64,000 bases of DNA from Bimuria novae-zelandiae CBS 107.79. Its lineage: Eukaryota > Ascomycota > Dothideomycetes > Pleosporales > Didymosphaeriaceae. Location: the NCBI GenBank assembly GCA_010015655.1, contig ML976771.1:1-64000 (forward strand). The letters run 5' to 3'. This document shows positions 1 to 11,400 of this stretch, in pieces. The translations under genes and the position numbers were made by a program. The number at the start of each line of letters is the position of its first letter. Within the stretch, counting starts at the first letter, position 1. Below the pieces are notes generated by a model. That model searched no databases. It was not told where the DNA came from and saw nothing but the letters and a program-made list of their open reading frames with translations.

Positions 1-369
1 GGTGAACAGTTGCGTCGTGAAGAACGCGGTGTAGCAACGTGCAGCTCGTGTGTTGAGTGACGTTACAGCAGTGGGTGAGAACAATCCAGGGTGCAAGCCG
101 GGCTCATAACTGTCGCGGTAAGCAGAGTGCTGAGCGGACAGTACGCAGTGGAAAAGATTGTAGGATTGAACTGAGGTTGTACTATCTAGGAGCTACTGAA
201 GATATAGGTGCGCGGGCACAAACAACGCTAGTCCCAGATAGGCATAGTACTCTCAACAGAGTGAGTAGCAATCATGCGAGGGTAGGAGTATCCATCTCAG
301 AGGGTAAGAGCCATAAACCGTGACATATAGTGAGCTCTGTAAGAGCCACTCTAGCGCAGGCACTATAAT
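1..369. other. Unassigned sequence at window edge
   Basis: About 370 bp before the first readable relic. It is not strongly RIP-degraded. One open frame on the plus strand gives a peptide with no recognisable domain. It is probably the downstream continuation of the interrupted minus-strand ORF described next, but I could not follow the frame with confidence. Confidence 0.3.
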
Positions 370-805
370 AAGGATCCTAGGGTCCTTAGTGTTGCTTTAA
401 CTATGGCAGGTGTGTCTATTAGTAGTAGCCCTAGTGCTACTCTAGTTACTACTAGAGGTAGTGTACCCTATACTTAAGGGGTTCGCGCTAGTAGCTACGT
501 TTACCTATATTCTTAGCCCCGTAGCCTTACTATAGTTATAACTATTATTACTAGCACTAGTGCTAGCGTTAGTATTAATACTTTTAGTGCAGTCTATACG
601 CAAGAGGCTTAGCGCTAGGGTAGAGTTTTTTAAGACCTATATAACGCGCTAGCGGAGGGCGTTGGCGACTGCCTACTCTTTAGGGAGCTTATAGGCATTA
701 AGGCAGCTGTCTACAGCCTGTGCTAGGGTGTAGATCATGGCCTCCTGGGTGGCGACAGCTTGTTTGGCGACCGTGATGTGGGTTGTCAGGGCTTTAGTTA
801 CTGTA

Positions 806-847
806 CCGTGTTTTATTAGATAACGCACGGGCATCACTTGGCGCACG
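806..847 (+). repeat. Left terminal inverted repeat of pogo element
   Basis: 42 bp, inverted match of 2900-2941 with two mismatches, flanked by TA. Confidence 0.9.
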
Positions 848-969
848 ATTTCTGGATGCTTACACCCACTGCTTTTAAGGCTATAGAGCTCTATATAAGA
901 GCAATTATCGCGAGATTTTCTAGTAAAGAGGTCTATAGAGCTTAAACAATTAATTGCTTATAATAATTT

Positions 970-2851
970 ACATGCGAAACCTCTATAAGAGGCGTATATT
1001 TCTTATGCGCGTGCTAGGGCCGGGTGTAGGCTCCTTATTAATAATAGAAGAGAAATTAACCTTAGTAATGTTAGGCGCTTTATATAGACAAGATAGAGTA
1101 GTAGAAGTAATTAGCTAATATCTCGTACCCCTTTAGGATAATTATATATCTTTTTAGAGTTATTTTTTAGCCTCGCGTGTAATACGTGCTTCTTTACGCG
1201 TAGTAGCCTTGCTACGCTGCTCTTAGAGGCGAATTTCTTTAGCGGCAAGCCTTATACGCTTCCTCTTCTTAAGCATGGCTTGTTTCTATTCTTTCTACTA
1301 CTTTCGTAGAGCAAGTTTCTCCTCCTTCTATTATTATTGCAACTACTTGTCGGCATCCTTCTGCGCCTGCCTATCTCGGGCGTCTTAGACTTTAGCGGGC
1401 GACTAGAGAACAGCGCCTCTATTATACTCTAGCAGTGTTTTAAGTAGTAAAAGCTTACCACGCTGTCGCTGCTTTCTCTTATTAATAAGAGCTTCTTTAA
1501 GGTAGTCATTTTCGTGCTAGAGAAGCTGCTTCTACATAGTTATATAATAAATTATCTAAAAGAGCTGCTGCGAGTGTTTAGAATAGGTATTTTTAATAAC
1601 CTCGCGCAGTAAGCGCTCTATCTTTTTCTAATTTAAAGTGCTAAGTACTAACGAGCTACTTTTAGAGGATAATAGCCTCTTTACTTTCGCCTTTTAAAAC
1701 TTTTGTAACACTACCTCTGCGTTTAATGGTGAGAGGCTAGTAACCTTAAAGAACTTAATAATTATCTTATATTTAAACGCTATATTCTAGGCGTAATAGA
1801 ACATGCAGAAGAAGTCGCGCTTTATAATAAAGGTAAGGCCTTAATAGCTATACATAAAGTCTAAGAGCTTGGTGGAGTATGCGCTAGAGAAAGGCTTAAA
1901 GAGGCAAATATTAAGTAGCTAGAGAGTATAGGTAGCGTGAGGAGGAAAGATAACCAAGAGAATTTAATTCTTATTACAATACTTAATAAATTCCATTATT
2001 ATATAGAAGCTATAGCTATTAAGGATAAGGAGACGCTAGGAGCGACGCGCCTTTGCCTTCGTCTCGCGATTAAACACTTATTTCAGCCATTATATGCCAA
2101 TGTTGTTGTTCGTCCATCCACTAGCTAAGGAAGTAAAGAAACAGTTATGCTCTTATAGGTCGAAATCTTAAAGCCATAAGTCCTGTATATTACTAGAAAT
2201 AGCCTAGTAAATTAAGGTTAGCGTAAGAGCACTGCCGTTAGCGCAAATATATGCAATTATTATTATCTACTCTCTATTACTATCTTATATAACTTGCTTT
2301 ACTCCGCTATTCTTATATCTTCGGCGGGAGAAGATGCGCTTTATTTTTAATAGTACCCTAATTAAGAAGCCTTTTTTATCTATATTATATATATATTGTA
2401 GTTCCACGTTATACTGTTCGATCTTCTGCGCCAAAAGCTTAAAGTAGAGGCTATATTTAAATGCTAAATTAGCTTTATGCTATAACGCGTCTATACTAGA
2501 GCTCTAATATAATATAAGGTTAATACAATATCGAGTAATAAAGTGGTCAACCTAGCATTTTCTAGCAGTTCTTTCAGCTATTTCTAAGGCAAAATTCTAT
2601 ATTATTTGTCTTATAGGCGGTAGACCTCGTTAGCAAAGGTTATTAATGTAAGTTATAAAAGCTTTCTTTTACGTAGTGTTAAGGAGGCGTATATTATTAA
2701 TTTGCTAAGTATAGGTGCCTTAAACCCCGCGGTGGCGCTTTAACAGCGTTATTCGATTACAACTATACTTTTTTGTAACTGTAGTGTAATTAGGTGTTTC
2801 TCCAGGATTTAGCGATTTCAGCGACTCTAACGCAGCCTCAATTGGGTCCAT
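970..2851 (-). pseudogene. DDE1 (pogo-like) transposase pseudogene
   Basis: The frame starts with ATG at 2851 and reads MDPIEAALESLKSLNPGE, parallel to the start MDPIQAAIDEIESREPGE of the copy at 35605. Next come the helix-turn-helix end RHRGV, the CENPB-type segment (LTKRG...IIQNFA) and the catalytic-core entry YIYNIDKKGFLI (normally YNMDEKGFLIG), at about 2400. The C-terminal third is Lys/Arg-rich. It ends near 970 in a segment aligning to the TRSGRD...LP tail of the other copy. Many TAA/TAG stops interrupt it, as expected from RIP of CAA/CAG/TGG codons. Length (about 1.88 kb) matches the less damaged copy, so the gene is full length but dead. Confidence 0.85.
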
Positions 2852-2899
2852 ATTGGTGTAGTTATGAGAGGGTGAAGAAGTCGAAAATTTGGCGGTGAG

Positions 2900-2941
2900 C
2901 GTGCGCCAAGTGATGGCTGTGCGTTATCTAATAAAACACGG
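2900..2941 (-). repeat. Right terminal inverted repeat of pogo element
   Basis: Partner of 806-847; followed by TA at 2942-2943. Confidence 0.9.
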
Positions 2942-3169
2942 TAGTAGTAGCTGGCGCGTTTCTAGTCTGCACTCCTCTACCTAGGTTAAGACGTGGTATC
3001 GCTGCTACATGCTGCTGCGGCTGTCTCCTTAAGGGGTGGCTTATATTAAGGTGCCTCGCTGACTCTAGGTCAGCGGGGCGGGTTGCTATAGAGGCTTCTG
3101 GGGGTAGTCTCGCAGGCGTCTCCATGCTATCATTTACTAGCTGCAGGCACTGCAGGGGCAGAGGATGGC

Positions 3170-4090
3170 TTAGAGATAGGTTTCAGGTGATTTCAAGATT
3201 GAATCTAATGAAAAATATACAGATTTCAACAGGTTCTCAAAATTCAGAAGTTGGTAAAGGTGATGATACCGAGACACAAGGCTTGTAGAACAGTGGCTAT
3301 AACGTATATCTCTTTTAACCCGACTGTTAAATTGATCTATATCGCGTTGATCAAGATTCTGGGCTCTAGTAATGTTACAGTTATATTCGCAACACATTTA
3401 GGACTGTTTAACTTACGCTAGAATTGCTGGCAGGAGATATAGTAACTTCTTAAAGGAATAAGACTTCTTAGCAGCCTGCTCAACATTATTAGAAGTCTCC
3501 TCTAAGATATTCCAATCGCGCTGAGACATTAATGTAATATTCCTGTTAAGCCCTGCTGCAATTACTATGTTACGTTTGTGTTTCGCCCAGCTGCCAATTT
3601 TTGGGCTTTCGTGCTCTATTATAATATTACTAATATGTTCCAAACAGATTGGGAAACCATTTACCAATTAGTTGAGCACAAAGAGTGTTATACTCTTCCT
3701 AACTTTGGCAGGTAAGAAGAGCCCTTATCTGTTGGCGCACAGTGCTAAAGGCAGGATCTATCCCACCAGTTGCTGTTCTAATACTCCACAGGAAATGGGC
3801 TGTACAGAATTTAACTGTATTTTGAAGCTGCCATTGCCAGGGCCGAAAGCTGGAATCAACAGACTGGAGGTAGCGCCCAAATCCTTGTAAAACTGTTAGC
3901 AACAGGTTAAGAACACCTTCGCACTATAAACTGCTTATCTGCTTCCCGTCCATATCAACGGTCACGCCAATAAACCCATTATTATGCAGATGCTTCCACC
4001 TTATCTCCTTGCGAGTGCATTAAGAAACGTGCTTAAACAGTATCTCAAAGCATCTCTGGTAGATACGTCGCCTCTCACAGTTGATATACA
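3170..4090 (-). pseudogene. Degraded transposase-like gene, possibly MULE-type
   Basis: On the minus strand several adjacent frames read like one decayed protein. In order they are RRIYQRCFEILFKHVS, then GFIGVTVDMDGKQIS (about 3950), then LQNTVKFCTAHFLWSIRTA (about 3800), then SWAKHKRNIVIAAGLNRN (about 3560), then NNVEQAAKKSYSFKKLLYLL (about 3450). A tail about 75 residues long runs to 3170. A DMD motif, a C-x2-H pair and an N-x-V-E segment occur in that order in MULE-type RNase H-fold transposases, so I suggest that class. The family match is only by motif and is uncertain. At least two frame changes and one stop are needed, so it is a pseudogene. The upstream part to about 5.9 kb may belong to the same element, but I could not follow it. 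Confidence 0.35.
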
Positions 4091-6599
4091 TGCGAGCAAG
4101 AGTAAACACTGCGTGTATTAGTAACCTAATAATAACCAATTCGAAAAATGTTTATATACGCTTTCTATGCTGTTTATGGTAAAATGCGAAGATAAGCTTA
4201 TAGAACCCACATGCTACCCGCTTAAAAGAGAGATTAACCTGAAATGTCTCTAGGCTTGCAAAAACAATAGCTTGCTGTTTGTATATAGTTAAAACTATAC
4301 TGCCTAGGTTGTTAGTAACAACCTCTCTGATATATGCCTAGCACATGTTAGGAGCTTAATAACAACATGTTATAAACAGTTTACATACCTCTTTTGGGTC
4401 TTAGTGTTTTATGTTTATCTCAAATTCAACCCCAGCAAGGTCTTGGCCGGAGGGAAATATTACAAGCTTCTTGCGATATATAACTTAAGAAAGACAATCC
4501 ATGTTTGCAAGTGATTAATGTATCTGCGTGAAAGAGGGCCTGTTGTACCTCTTACAGAGCTCCTTAAGAAACGGTGACTTGAGAAATAATGCTAGGAGAT
4601 TGTTAACAGGTTCGCAACACGTTCGTAACAGGACCATACTAACAGTTATACTTAGGTTGTTCACCCAGCGTATTAATAATATAATAGCCTGTGTAAGGGC
4701 TTTAGGAGTCTTTGTTAGTGGGGGTGGAGGGTGTGTATGTATACTATGTGACGTAAATATATAGTGTAAGCTCTGGCTTACATATACAGGTATAATAATA
4801 TTATACTGTACCCTACATCCTACCCTTAAAAGCTTACCCTTCCCTTAAGAATGGTTAACATCTTCAAAATATATTAGTAAGCTGTTATTAAGATTATTAG
4901 GAACAGTTGTGTTACCGCAATTATGTAGTTTAGTCCTTGTTGAGAAAATAGCACCGTATGTCTCTGCTTGCGATAGATCCTTAGGGAGACTATTTTCAAA
5001 CAGGCTTTGAAGGTGTGGAATATCATATTAAGCCCTAACTGTCTTAAACAGATACCCTTCTGCCTTATTCCAGTAGGTCCAGCTACTGCATCTAATGTAC
5101 CAAAGACAATCGCCAGAGACAGCCTAAATATATTGTTAATATATTGATAATACGATCTTAAATTGCTCTAACATACTTCATGTCTCATCTGACGTAACAC
5201 TGGTGCACATGTATCCCTGGAATATACATATGCAGTTCTGTTACAATATCGGTGCATGACGGCCTAATAGAGTCTAAATCTGATAAGAACGTATTTAGAA
5301 CTCGTTCAGAACATATACACTGTAGACCTTTTTTTCCTTGTGTCTGGTTCAGACCTGTACAGGTTCAAGCAAGAGCCCTTTATCTGCTCCTATATCTCAT
5401 CCGTGACATGGGTGTGGGAAAGATTTGCCAACCCGTTGTCTAAGTACTCGCAATGCTTCATCCCAGTGCATTCGTATTAATACCTTATTGCTGGACCACC
5501 TAAAAAGACAGAAGTTGTGCGCTTAGGAGGGCCCTTTTGTTTCCTACAATATTGAAACTAACACTATGTCAACGCGTTCTTAAGCAGTTAGGAACACCTT
5601 AGTACCTGTTAGGCGTCTTGCAGGATCATTTCTCCAGTAGCCCTCGTAGGGTCTATGTGGACGCAGTAACTGTACCCGATAGTAGACGTCTGGGGATACT
5701 CTGGAAGGAGAGGCACATGAGCAATAGTTGCTGTGGTGAGGGGGCTGTGCGTCCTGTTTGTCAACGCCGTAAGCGCAATAGCAGCGTCCTAGACATCATA
5801 AGAACATGTTTATAACATATTAACAATTAGCCTTACCTCAGTATCACTTCTATCATCTTCCGCGCTATCCACAGCGTGTTCACCTTAGGACCTCTCGGCG
5901 CTATTGTCAATAATAAACTCATCAAGATCGCTGTTATACAAAATATTGTTTTCTGCGTCGGACGGCAATTCTCGGCTCTCTATATTGTCTAAATTGGTTA
6001 GCAACAAATTTTCAACGTGTTTGCAATCACCTCACTTGTGTTTATTATAGCGTTCGGAGGTTAAAATGTGGTGTTCAGGTTATAGCGGGTTCGCCTGGGG
6101 GCTCGGCGAATAAAAGAGATTACACAACTAAGCTAATTAGTAACACGACCAACCAATAACAAACCCCACCAACACGCTTGGACCAGCAAAATAGGGGTTG
6201 GTCGCCCGAGCTACAAATGTGGTCGGGTTACCTGTATGCACAATAGTTGCCCAGGGGCCCGATTCTCGGCCCTCTGAACAACGTCTTTGTCAATATTAAC
6301 CATGTTAGCTGCTGAGCTCTTGGGCCCGTGACAGCCACTATCATTCGGGCTACCTCACCTTCCAACTCAAGGAACACCAAAATCGTGATTCCACCCACAC
6401 GACCGTGTGGGGGGTTCCTGTAGTATGAAATTGTTCGCCTGAACAAGCTGATTACTAGAATCACGTTCTTTATCCGCAAAAAGCTGGCGCTGTTGCGATA
6501 AAGAGACCAAAAGCCAAGATGCAGAGTTTTCGCTCTGCCAAGACTTGGTCAAAACCTTTCACCCAAACTAAGTACCGCTCAGGCGACTACTACTACTTG
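4091..6599. other. AT-rich intergenic or decayed element, with motif cluster
   Basis: 2.5 kb with no gene I can support. Short open frames occur on both strands but none shows a domain. The stretch has many short, partly palindromic copies of GTTA-n-GAACA / TTCG-TAACAGG-like words (for example near 4307, 4346, 4600, 4897 and 5575). They may be the subterminal region or remains of the MULE-like element to the left. Confidence 0.3.
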
Positions 6600-7160
6600 T
6601 TCAAGCTTGAGGTTTTCCCCTACGAGGTTTTTACTCAAGGTACAAGGCAGCTTGCTAACTCGTACGAGGTCCTACTTCGTACGAGGTAGGGGGAGGAAGA
6701 CAGTACGGGAGCAGAGCTACAAGGGCGAGGGAGAGAGGGGCAGGACAACAACACCCTCACAGATGAGGGCCGGCTACTATAGGTATCTAGGTGCCTGTAG
6801 TAGCAGGTAGACCTATTAAAGGGAGGATGGGCTATGTACAACAAGGCTACTGTGATGGTAGCCAGCCGACAGGCACGAAACGCTTTCTGTAAATACAGCT
6901 TAGCACGTCCCCATGCCCCATGGGAGGCTAGAACATTATGTTCCTGGACGTTAATCAATACTACTACTACTACTCACCTTCCAACTCCGCAACACATAGG
7001 ACAAGCTTTCGCTTTCGCTTTCGCAGTTACTTTTAATCCCACGGAACGTAGAATACGCCGCCCTTTGTATAGTCGACTCACCAGGGTCCGAAGCCAGGAC
7101 CTAAAAAACGGACACCAGATATAGCCGAAAACTGGGAACAGAAACATGTTATTTATGTCC
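6600..7160 (-). repeat. LTR-like patch, possible solo LTR
   Basis: Composition differs from both neighbours and is not RIP-degraded. It has a tandem TCGTACGAGG-like pair near 6660-6690, pyrimidine-rich tracts, a (TAC)n run near 6960 and a triple GCTTTC run near 7010. On the minus strand the order of features would fit an LTR, but I could not find matching ends or a target duplication. Confidence 0.25.
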
Positions 7161-7266
7161 TAGAGTAAAACTAATGAAGCCCGTATATACAATTATCGCC
7201 AACAAGCTTAGCTTGCTCCGGCCTATCGTCATCATCCATAATATCAGCAAACCTCCCAAACAGCCA

Positions 7267-8902
7267 CTACTGCCTAAGTTCAGCCAAAACGCCAACCAAT
7301 TCATGAAACGCCTTGCCAATATCCAGACCTTGGGTGATTGCATTGCACTGATCCTGCAGCAGCACTGCCAGCAACGTGTTGCGCCCATTCTGGTTCATCT
7401 GCGCCCAGTCCTGCGGATCCTTGAGGCGACACAGCTGCTCGAAGAATTGGCCCCAATGCATGCTACCTTTGAGAGGCATTGCATTCTGCTGCATCCAGTG
7501 CCTAGCAGCTGCAAGATCGAAGGAATTCAGATCAGTTTGCGAGGGTGAAGAAGGTCCGTTCGCAGATGCTTCTAATGCGAGGCCTGTACCATTGCCTATG
7601 TTGTGCATCTTCGCTACCATCAGACCAACGGCAGTAGCGGCTTCGTTAACTTGGGCGCGGACAACATCCCAAATATGACCTGGTGAGAGCTGCAGAGGCG
7701 ATCGGCAACGCGAAGAAGTCTTGGGGGCGTTTGTCGTAGAGGAGTATGTTTTAGAGACTGACCACGGGTCGGTGTTGACCACGACCCATCTTCCCTATCT
7801 AGGGCGAATTTTGGAGAGGGGGGAGGTGAAGGACAAGGATATTTGGGACTCGGTACTAGGAAAAGCGTGGGCAAGCATTTGAGTTTGCATTTGGCTACAG
7901 CGGCTACGGGTGGTGAGTTGCTGCCGCCGCGGAGCTACGTGAACATCAGCGTGACGACTTGGAGGAAGAACCTATGGCATGGCTTCTTGCCGCTACACTG
8001 CAGAAGCTGGAAATTGGTTGTATCTGCGGAGCGACTATTCGCATGGATCAGGAATCCTCAGTGTCCCGCGTCCTGTATGTGACCTGTGAGGCTTGTTGTC
8101 ATCCGAGTGATTGTCCGCATCTACATCCTCCTCCCAACACTTTTTCTACTCCTCCAGCCTTACTGGGGGCCCTGGGCTGTCAGGGTTGGCGTTGTGAAAT
8201 TCACAGAGCTTGCCAGGGCTATTCTTGAAGTTGGATGCATCGTACCACGCCGGATCGTCCGCATATCCAAGCTATTTGACACGGTACTGTAGCCCTCCGC
8301 GGTAGAAACGGGCTTTGAAGACCTTCTCTACCTCATATTCGTCGTCTCTGTCTGCACCGCCGAGACTACGTAAGCGACGGGGCCGTAATTTTGACCTTTG
8401 TCGCGTTTTTAATAATCTCGCCTGCCTAAGGTGCCGCTTCGATGTTGTACTCGACGTTTGAGTGTGCGGCTTGCCAGGCAGAAGGCGTCTCCGCTTGCAC
8501 GTCAGCCATGTTCCTTAATTGCTAGTGTTGTTGTTGGTATCTTTCTCGGATCCGTTGCTGCTGTTGCTGCTCCTGCTTTCGACGGGAGCTGACTCGCCTT
8601 GCTAGTATTAGATAAGAGCAAAACACTTGCAATAGCGCGCGCTAACCTTGTTTCTCTGCCTTCATGTCTATAGGCCCCTGTGATTGATGCATGGTAGTGT
8701 AAGCTCTCTGAAAAGTTTCGCCGTTGGCCTCTTGCATTGGCTGCCTAATTTCCATAATCAACGATCCAGTTGGCGGTGTTAATGGTGTTGATGGTGTTGA
8801 CGAGAGTTCGCGACGCAAGGGCCCACTACCTTGAGATTTGTTACCATTAACCAGTTCTAAGCTGAAAGCGTCCTTTATGCCCTCTGTATTATAGTGGTCC
8901 AA
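7267..8902 (-). pseudogene. Chromodomain-containing gene, broken
   Basis: Minus strand. An N-terminal region (8902-8647) is followed by a possible 45-bp intron (8602-8646, GT..AG with CTAAT near its end). Next come a Gln-rich stretch and, near 8509, the sequence MADVQAETPSAWQAAHSN. After a frame change comes a clear chromodomain at about 8345-8150: DDEYEVEKVFKARF, then LQYRVK-stop-LGYADDP (the stop replaces the usual Trp), then WYDASNFKNSP. The same frame runs to the C-terminal 171-residue block (7782-7267). Chromodomains bind methylated histone tails; here they could guide a transposon or act as an orphan reader. One TAG falls on the conserved Trp codon, consistent with RIP. No ATG marks the first block (the frame opens at TTG), so the true start is unknown. 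It may be a gene captured in, or belonging to, a transposon. Confidence 0.6.
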
Positions 8903-10547
8903 GGTTAAGAGTGACGCATTGTTAAAACAATTGTGTTTTTGCGTACCTAAATTTGGGTTGTGAGAGTAGCTGTCGTTATTATTATCAGCATCTAATTCAG
9001 ATTAATTGTCGGCGATGATAATTGCAAACTCTACGCAGTGTTAGAACAGTTGCGTAATATCCTAACAGAACCTGGGGCTTACCTGAACTGTCACCCTTAA
9101 AAAGCGCCGGTTAACCTAAGCTCTTCTTGCTTAGGGCTTCTTTAGAAGTCCCCCTTAGGACAAAATGCTTAACTTTTATCCCTTGTTTGTTCTAGGGATA
9201 GGAACCACATAAACAGCTAATATTGCCTTTGCAACTAAATATTTTGAGATTACAGACGTTTTCGCCAGCTGTGTTCGGTTAGTCACTAAAGAACGCGAGA
9301 ATGACGGCTTTAGGAATGCCTACCTAATACTAATCCGTCTCCAGCTTAATGTAAGGGGAGAGCAAGGCCGGTACTTAGATACTTGTTAAGAGCAGTGTAT
9401 TTGTGGTTGTTAGGTAGTATTGGTTTGGTGTGCTTACAGCGCCTGGTCAGCTTTGACTCTAAAGGTCTATTGTAAGAAACAAATTGAAAGTTCTGCACTA
9501 GAAAAGAATTAAAAGACATTCTTGTGGCCGCTATTGCTGATTCTGGGAGGTTTGGTGGTATAAGAAATGCGGAGGCGCAGTGGTTTAAGTAGGCAAAAGT
9601 TCCACGCTTTAATCCAAACCCTCTTCAAAAGCTGACTTAAATGTGTTAGGCGCTCTAGCAGGCAGCAGTTGGCACAAGACGGCGTTTAAAGCGCCGACTC
9701 TAGGGGTACATAAGATTAGAGTCGAATCAGTAACCACGCAGCTGCGTAGTGTTAGTGGCAATGCGGCCTTCGCATAAAGCCCCTTCCTTCGGACGAGAAA
9801 GTATGTAGCTGTCCCGCTGATACTTGTTATAGAACAAGGAACTGATACGCTAGCTTCCAACAGGCCAGGTTGTTCTGTTGCTATACACTTCCCCCTTTTC
9901 CCGTTAGAACCTGCCCCCTTAATATAAGCTCAGAGAGGCCTATTTAGGTTAATCTGCATCTATAAGTTAATCAAAAAGATCCTAATACAGATAGTTAACT
10001 TATTAGCAACCCCGAAACCTACACTTAGGCTTAAACTCTTGTCTAGACTTTAAGTTTTGCTCTAGTCCTTTACTCCCTATCGTTAGTAACACTAGAAAGC
10101 AACACTGGCATTATGCAGACTGTTACATAGACCTAAGCTTCACTAATTTAATAAACGGTGCATTATAGGCGAGTACATGCTGCGACCGCCACCTGCCCGG
10201 GGGCTACGTAGTCTCGCAACCTTGCTAGGTGTCGGGATAAAATGGCGCCGGCGTAACCCCTCCTTCTAAGACATAATTAGGGTGTCTAAGGCAATGCTGT
10301 TGCCGCCCTGGGCGCGGGTGATAATATGGCAGGTTAAAGAGCTACCGGACCCGCGAGTTCTGGAAGGGAAACCCAAGGAGAGAGTGTTAGTGGTAATCCA
10401 CGAGAAATTTCAAGATAGAGGGCGGTAGATTTTCGCTGCTTAGCTACGGTAAAAGCGAAAGAAGTAGAGCAATTGAAGACCCAGGAAACAGTAGAGCTCT
10501 TCGCTGGATCTAAAGGAGAAGATTTATAGACAAGGCCTATCAACGGA
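8903..10547. other. No recognisable gene
   Basis: 1.6 kb with short open frames only (for example minus strand 9609-9860 and 10334-10543) and no domains. Composition is mixed: part is AT-rich and decayed, part (10.2-10.5 kb) is GC-normal. Confidence 0.3.
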
Positions 10548-10680
10548 TATGGCGCAGCGCCCTCATTGTCGGCCGATTAAGGGGGGAAATTGGCCGCAGG
10601 ACCGGGCGGTGCAGCGGTGCAGCAGTTGCACCATTGCCAAGGGCAAGAAAATGCCTCACCATAGATCGGAGCGGCCGAGT
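10548..10680 (+). repeat. Diverged direct repeat, copy A
   Basis: Shares blocks GCGCAGCGCCCT-ATTGTC and CCAAGGG...GAAAATGCC.CACC with copy B (11168-11277), with the same order and similar spacing. Copy A is longer by a GC-rich insert. Function unknown. Confidence 0.5.
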
Positions 10681-11167
10681 GCAGACTGGGGCGAGTACAT
10701 GCCAGCACCGTCCTGCCTGGCTGTACAGCGGGTTGTAGCCTAGCCGATTCTGCGTAATCTGACTCTCCTGTGAAACTGACTTTGCAGCAATGGCAGTCCA
10801 GGCCAATTATCTTCCCCAGGATTCTAGTTCCGTAACATTGTTGACGGCCTCCTAGCTGAGATTGCACAGGCCTGGCCCCTCCCACTCAGACGCTATTAAG
10901 ACGTGGAAGGCGCTTCTGTTGCGGCCCCCGCGTGATCGATGACGTGGCACGTTGACGATCTCAGAGATGAGCAGGTATGCGGCTCTTTCTAAAAGGAGAA
11001 ACCGAAGAAATGGCTGTATTCCGTTTATTGGCGGTGCCAGAGTAGAGGGTAGATGCCATAAGCACTGCTCAGTTATAGGGGAGGCGAGGGACCCAGAGCG
11101 ACCAAAATCCAGAGTAGCAGAGAGCCATTTGCAGAGCATTAAAGATAACATGAGCATTCCCGAAGAC

Positions 11168-11277
11168 ACAGCGCAGCGCCCTTATTGTCAGTCCATCATA
11201 AGCCATCCGTACTAGTAATGCGCGGTTGCATAATTACCAAGGGGTGAAAAATGCCCCACCGGCGAGTCCGAGCGACC
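11168..11277 (+). repeat. Diverged direct repeat, copy B
   Basis: Second copy of the block at 10548-10680. It lies about 100 bp upstream of a TATA-like sequence, so the pair could be promoter or LTR sequence of a retroelement. Confidence 0.5.
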
Positions 11278-11377
11278 AATCAGGAGAAAAGAAGGTGTCG
11301 GGAGTAAAGAAATAATAGAGGGAGGAAGGTAGGACGGCGAGGGCGGCGCACTTTTATGTAATGGGGTCGGCGCACGG

Positions 11378-11400
11378 GCCATATAAAAGCGGCGAGCCGC
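11378..11400 (+). promoter_or_regulatory. TATA-like box
   Basis: CATATAAAAGCGGCGAGCC within GC-normal sequence just before the junction to the RIP-degraded gypsy relic (about 11460). It could be the promoter of an LTR or of a lost gene. It is a match to the consensus only. Confidence 0.3.

Larger units (their letters stand above)
806..2941 (-). mobile_element. pogo/Fot1-like DNA transposon, RIP-degraded
   Basis: A complete 2,136-bp element. Inverted terminal repeats lie at 806-847 and 2900-2941 (42 bp, 40 matches, starting CCGTGTTTTATTAG). A TA dinucleotide flanks each end (804-805 and 2942-2943), the Tc1/mariner-superfamily target duplication. The interior encodes one broken transposase on the minus strand (2851 to about 970). 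The transposase is clearly related to that of the element at 35508-37616, but the terminal repeats of the two do not match, so these are sister families. Heavy conversion to TAA/TAG shows it is RIP-inactivated. Confidence 0.9.
370..3125 (-). pseudogene. Unknown ORF interrupted by a pogo element
   Basis: A minus-strand frame opens with ATG at 3125 and runs to 2944, where a TA-flanked pogo element (806-2941) is inserted. With the element and one TA left out, the same frame continues without a break into 803 and on towards 370. The first 60 residues are rich in Pro, Arg and Ala; the part after the insertion contains the stretch TKALTTHITVAKQ. The downstream half has several TAA/TAG stops. I do not recognise the product. 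It may be ORF1 of a LINE or a gag-like protein, judging only by its low-complexity N-terminus and RIP damage. The in-frame join is seen directly; the identity is open. Confidence 0.45.
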
